This document shows, piece by piece, positions 37,217 through 39,278 of a stretch of 39,278 nucleotides of DNA. The DNA comes from Candidatus Methylomirabilota bacterium. Lineage in GTDB: Bacteria; Methylomirabilota; Methylomirabilia; Methylomirabilales; Methylomirabilaceae. The position numbers and the translations under genes were made by a program. Position 1 is the first letter of the stretch; every line of letters starts with the position of its first letter. The stretch lies in the NCBI GenBank assembly GCA_016207095.1, contig JACQQF010000085.1:1-39278 (forward strand), written 5' to 3'. Below the pieces are notes generated by a model. The model was not told where the DNA came from. It made no database searches and saw only the letters and a program-made list of their open reading frames with translations.

Positions 37217-37582
37217 TCAGCGGGGGGCGGCACGTGGGGCGGAGGTTGGCCTTCCAACACCGAACTGGTACACCACTTCACCGGGCTTGACCAAGCCCAG
37301 CTCCTCACGGGCGATGGCCTCGACCCGCGCCGGATCGCGACCGAAGGACTGGACCTCCCGGGTGAGATCTCGGTTAACCTGTCTGAGCCGTGCGATCTCC
37401 CGATACTGTTCGGCCTTGGCCTTGCCCATCTGATAAATCTTGACGAGGCTCCGGTTCCCGGCCATCGAGAGAACCGAGATCAGAATGGCGAGGAGAGCCA
37501 CGAAGACGAGTCGCCGCTTGCGAGCAGCCCTGGCCTGAGCCAGTTCCTCCTGAGCGCTGAAGACCACCCGTCCCGTCTGCAC
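37217..37582 (-). CDS. FtsB/DivIC-like septum formation initiator
   Basis: A 121-residue protein with a short cytoplasmic N-terminus, a single membrane helix (about 25-43, RLVFVALLAILISVLSMAG) and a coiled coil (about 50-80, KIYQMGKAKAEQYREIARLRQVNRDLTREVQ). The tail ends DPARVEAIAREELGLVKPGEVVYQF, the hallmark of the FtsB/DivIC family that scaffolds the divisome. It lies 28 bases after the phosphohexomutase and 172 bases before dxr. No division partners are near. Confidence 0.85.
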   Translation of the reverse strand: MQTGRVVFSAQEELAQARAARKRRLVFVALLAILISVLSMAGNRSLVKIYQMGKAKAEQYREIARLRQVNRDLTREVQSFGRDPARVEAIAREELGLVKPGEVVYQFGVGRPTSAPRAAPR

Positions 37583-37610
37583 GTTTACTCCGTCGCCGCG
37601 TCCTGGGCCA

Positions 37611-39035
37611 TCACGCGCCCAAAAGCGCCCGCGCTGCCATCGTCAGCTCGTCGAGCTGTTCTTCCGAATGAGCGTCCATGTACAGCCGCACCACCGGCTC
37701 GGTTCCCGAGGGCCGCACGAGGAGCCAACTGCCGTCTTCGAGCAGAAGCTTCGTCCCCTCCAGCGTCCCGACGTGCACCACCCGTAGTCCTGCCACCTGC
37801 GACGGGAGGTTCTTCAGGCGTGTGGCCAGACGCTGCTGCTGCTGTGGCGAAAGATGAAAGTTCAGCCGGCGCGCATGGATCACCGTCCCCACCTCGGCGT
37901 AGAGCGCTTCGAGCAGGCCCAGCACGCTCTTCCCATCGGCCATGGCGACCATCTCGGTCACCAGGAGGGCGGCAAGAATCCCGTCCTTTTCCGGGACATG
38001 ACCCTGAATCGACAGGCCGGCGCTCTCCTCACCGCTCAGCACGACCTTCTCCTGGGTGATGAGCTGTCCCAGATACTTGAACCCGACCTTGGTCTCGTAC
38101 AGCGGAACCCCCAGGTGACTGGCCACCGCATCCACCAGGTGACTCGTGGCCACCGATCGGGCCACGCCCCCACGCCATCCGCGCGCCTTGATCAGATGTC
38201 GGAGGAGAAGGGCCAGGATGTAATTCGGCTCGATGAAGCTGCCGTCCTTATCGAGGATCCCATACCGATCAGCGTCTCCATCCGTGGCCAGGCCGAGATG
38301 GCAGCCGGCAGAGCGCACCGCCACCGCCAGCTCTTGGAGGTTCTCCTTCGAGGGATCAGGTGCATGTCCGCCAAAGGCGGGATTTCGAGAGTCGTGAAGG
38401 ACGTGCACGTCGCAGCCAGCCTCCCGCAGCGCCTGATCCAGATAACCCCTCGCCGTTCCGAACAAGAGATCGACAGCTACGCTCAGGTGCGCCGCAGCGA
38501 TTGCCTTGAAATCAACCAACTCCCGAAGGCGGGCAAGATATGTCAGCCGTGGGTCGATGCGAGCCACTAATCCCTTGGCCTCCATCTCTTGAAGTGACGA
38601 GTATGGAGCCTCGGGTTCCCCCAGCAAGTCCCGAACCCGCGCCTCGATTCGATCGGTGACCGCCGGTTGAGCAGGGCCGCCCGAGGGGCCGGAGAGCTTC
38701 AGCCCGTTGTATTCAGGTGGGTTGTGACTGGCGGTGACGTTCAAGCCTGCTGCCGCGCCGCGGCGGACCACTTCGTAGGCGACGACTGGCGTCGGCGCGT
38801 CCCGGTCGCAGAGGAAGACCTGCACCCCATGAGCCGCCAGGACCGCCGCCGCCTCGGCCGCAAAGGCTTCCGAGAGGAAGCGGGTATCGTACCCGACGAC
38901 CACTCCAGACTCCGGTCTCCCCTGGGACAGCAGGTATTCGGCGATGGCGCGGGTGACGAGGCGGACGTTCGCGAAGGTGAAGTTCTCGGCAATAATGTCG
39001 CGCCAGCCGGAGGTGCCGAACTGGATCGGCCTCAC
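37611..39035 (-). CDS. Phosphoglucomutase/phosphomannomutase family protein
   Basis: Alpha-D-phosphohexomutase of 474 residues. The start MRPIQFGTSGWRDIIAENFTF uses the GTG at 39035, whose GTGA overlaps the stop of a small upstream frame. The phosphoserine is Ser103 in TASHNPPEYNG, metal binding is at TDGDADRYG, sugar recognition at GEESAGLSIQG, and phosphate binding at RPSGTEPVVRLYMDA. It interconverts hexose 1- and 6-phosphates; glucose versus mannose versus glucosamine cannot be decided. The SHNP loop and overall pattern fit phosphoglucomutase or phosphomannomutase better than GlmM. It is likely co-transcribed with the FtsB-like gene. Confidence 0.92.
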   Translation of the reverse strand: MRPIQFGTSGWRDIIAENFTFANVRLVTRAIAEYLLSQGRPESGVVVGYDTRFLSEAFAAEAAAVLAAHGVQVFLCDRDAPTPVVAYEVVRRGAAAGLNVTASHNPPEYNGLKLSGPSGGPAQPAVTDRIEARVRDLLGEPEAPYSSLQEMEAKGLVARIDPRLTYLARLRELVDFKAIAAAHLSVAVDLLFGTARGYLDQALREAGCDVHVLHDSRNPAFGGHAPDPSKENLQELAVAVRSAGCHLGLATDGDADRYGILDKDGSFIEPNYILALLLRHLIKARGWRGGVARSVATSHLVDAVASHLGVPLYETKVGFKYLGQLITQEKVVLSGEESAGLSIQGHVPEKDGILAALLVTEMVAMADGKSVLGLLEALYAEVGTVIHARRLNFHLSPQQQQRLATRLKNLPSQVAGLRVVHVGTLEGTKLLLEDGSWLLVRPSGTEPVVRLYMDAHSEEQLDELTMAARALLGA

Positions 39036-39181
39036 TCTCCGGCCCCCGTCCTGCCCACTGATATGCATTGCCCGCAGGTTTCGCGCCCGCCGATGGTCAG
39101 AAAGGGGTCATCCAGGAAGGCTTCGGCGTCCTTGACCGTTCTGGCGGTGCCGTAGTCCTCAGTGGCCGTCACACGCGCCAT
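39032..39181 (-). CDS. Small unrecognised protein upstream of the phosphohexomutase
   Basis: A 49-residue frame from the ATG at 39181: MARVTATEDYGTARTVKDAE, then AFLDDPFLTIGGRETCGQCISVGRTGAGE. No family is recognised. Support comes from context. Its codons end mostly in G or C like the neighbours, while upstream of the ATG this same frame loses that bias. Its start overlaps the stop of the preceding frame by 13 bases, and its stop forms GTGA with the mutase start. The C-terminal CGQC is a possible metal or redox pair. Confidence 0.5.
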   Translation of the reverse strand: MARVTATEDYGTARTVKDAEAFLDDPFLTIGGRETCGQCISVGRTGAGE

Positions 39182-39278
39182 CTTGCCGCCGAGTCCAATG
39201 ATACCTTGAAGAGGCGGTCGATGAACTTCGACTGGAAATGGAGCTGGGTATTCAGATCGTGAAGCCCGTGGCGCCTGA
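39169..39278 (-). CDS. C-terminus of an unidentified protein cut by the window edge
   Basis: The minus-strand frame ending at TGA (39169-39171) reads RRHGLHDLNTQLHFQSKFID then RLFKVSLDSAARWRV. Codons are GC3-rich as in neighbouring genes, and the stop overlaps the next small frame, as in an operon. Only 36 residues are visible and no family is recognised. Confidence 0.45.
   Translation of the reverse strand, partial: RRHGLHDLNTQLHFQSKFIDRLFKVSLDSAARWRV

Noticed and set aside
37045..37308. 88-residue N-terminal extension of dxr
   Set aside because: It overlaps the FtsB-like gene, is not conserved in the family, and a GTG exactly before KRVSILGSTGTIG gives the normal length.

Overview
This GC-rich bacterial window is centred on a predicted chromosomal replication origin. 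The origin lies at about 13.1-13.4 kb. Every gene to its left, back to position 1, is on the minus strand: dnaN, gyrB, gyrA, serS, serine tRNAs, an HldD-like epimerase, SRP RNA, dnaX, ybaB, recR. The genes to its right run on the plus strand: rpmH, rnpA, yidD, yidC, rsmG, parA, parB, a DUF4013 protein, a bactofilin, a NifS/IscS-type desulfurase, mnmA, the atp genes, an MFS transporter and a cold-shock protein. A convergent minus-strand block follows (proS, a 2Fe-2S protein, ispG, rseP, dxr, an FtsB-like protein, a phosphohexomutase). A heptose epimerase, RseP and a Gram-negative-type insertion in GyrB point to a diderm. The long SRP RNA with an Alu domain, the dispersed repeats and the overall style suggest a deep-branching lineage of the NC10/Methylomirabilota kind, but that placement is a guess.

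The left arm keeps a gene order known from Bacillus: dnaN-gyrB-gyrA-serS-tRNA-Ser-SRP RNA-dnaX-ybaB-recR. Four serine tRNA genes with different anticodons (UGA, GCU, CGA, GGA) lie directly downstream of serS. dnaA and recF are missing from their usual places beside dnaN. The intergenic region still looks like a full origin: a DnaA-box-like site, six tandem TAG/TAA trinucleotides (DnaA-trios), an AT-rich unwinding stretch and a cluster of degenerate DnaA boxes. Two perfect 16-bp parS sites flank parAB. parA has no ATG, GTG or TTG at the expected start.

The atp cluster reads atpI-F-H-A-G-D-C and lacks atpB and atpE, so the ring-forming membrane subunits must lie elsewhere. The right block joins isoprenoid genes (dxr, ispG), the site-2 protease rseP and proS, with a thioredoxin-fold ferredoxin between ispG and proS.

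The most unusual signal is in the spaces between genes. Ten intergenic elements consist of a left arm of degenerate 7-bp tandem units, a short unique loop, and a right arm of the complementary 7-bp units. Each element has its own heptamer (GTTCACG, AGGGTTC, GTTTCGG, GTGCGAG, GTTCATA, AGCTGTC types), but the 7-bp phasing and inverted layout are the same. A second group begins with TAGTGCC exactly at the TAG stop codons of yidD, yidC, rsmG and parB, and in two cases ends with an inverted GGCACTA or GGTACTA. These look like small non-autonomous mobile elements whose ends supply the stop codon.
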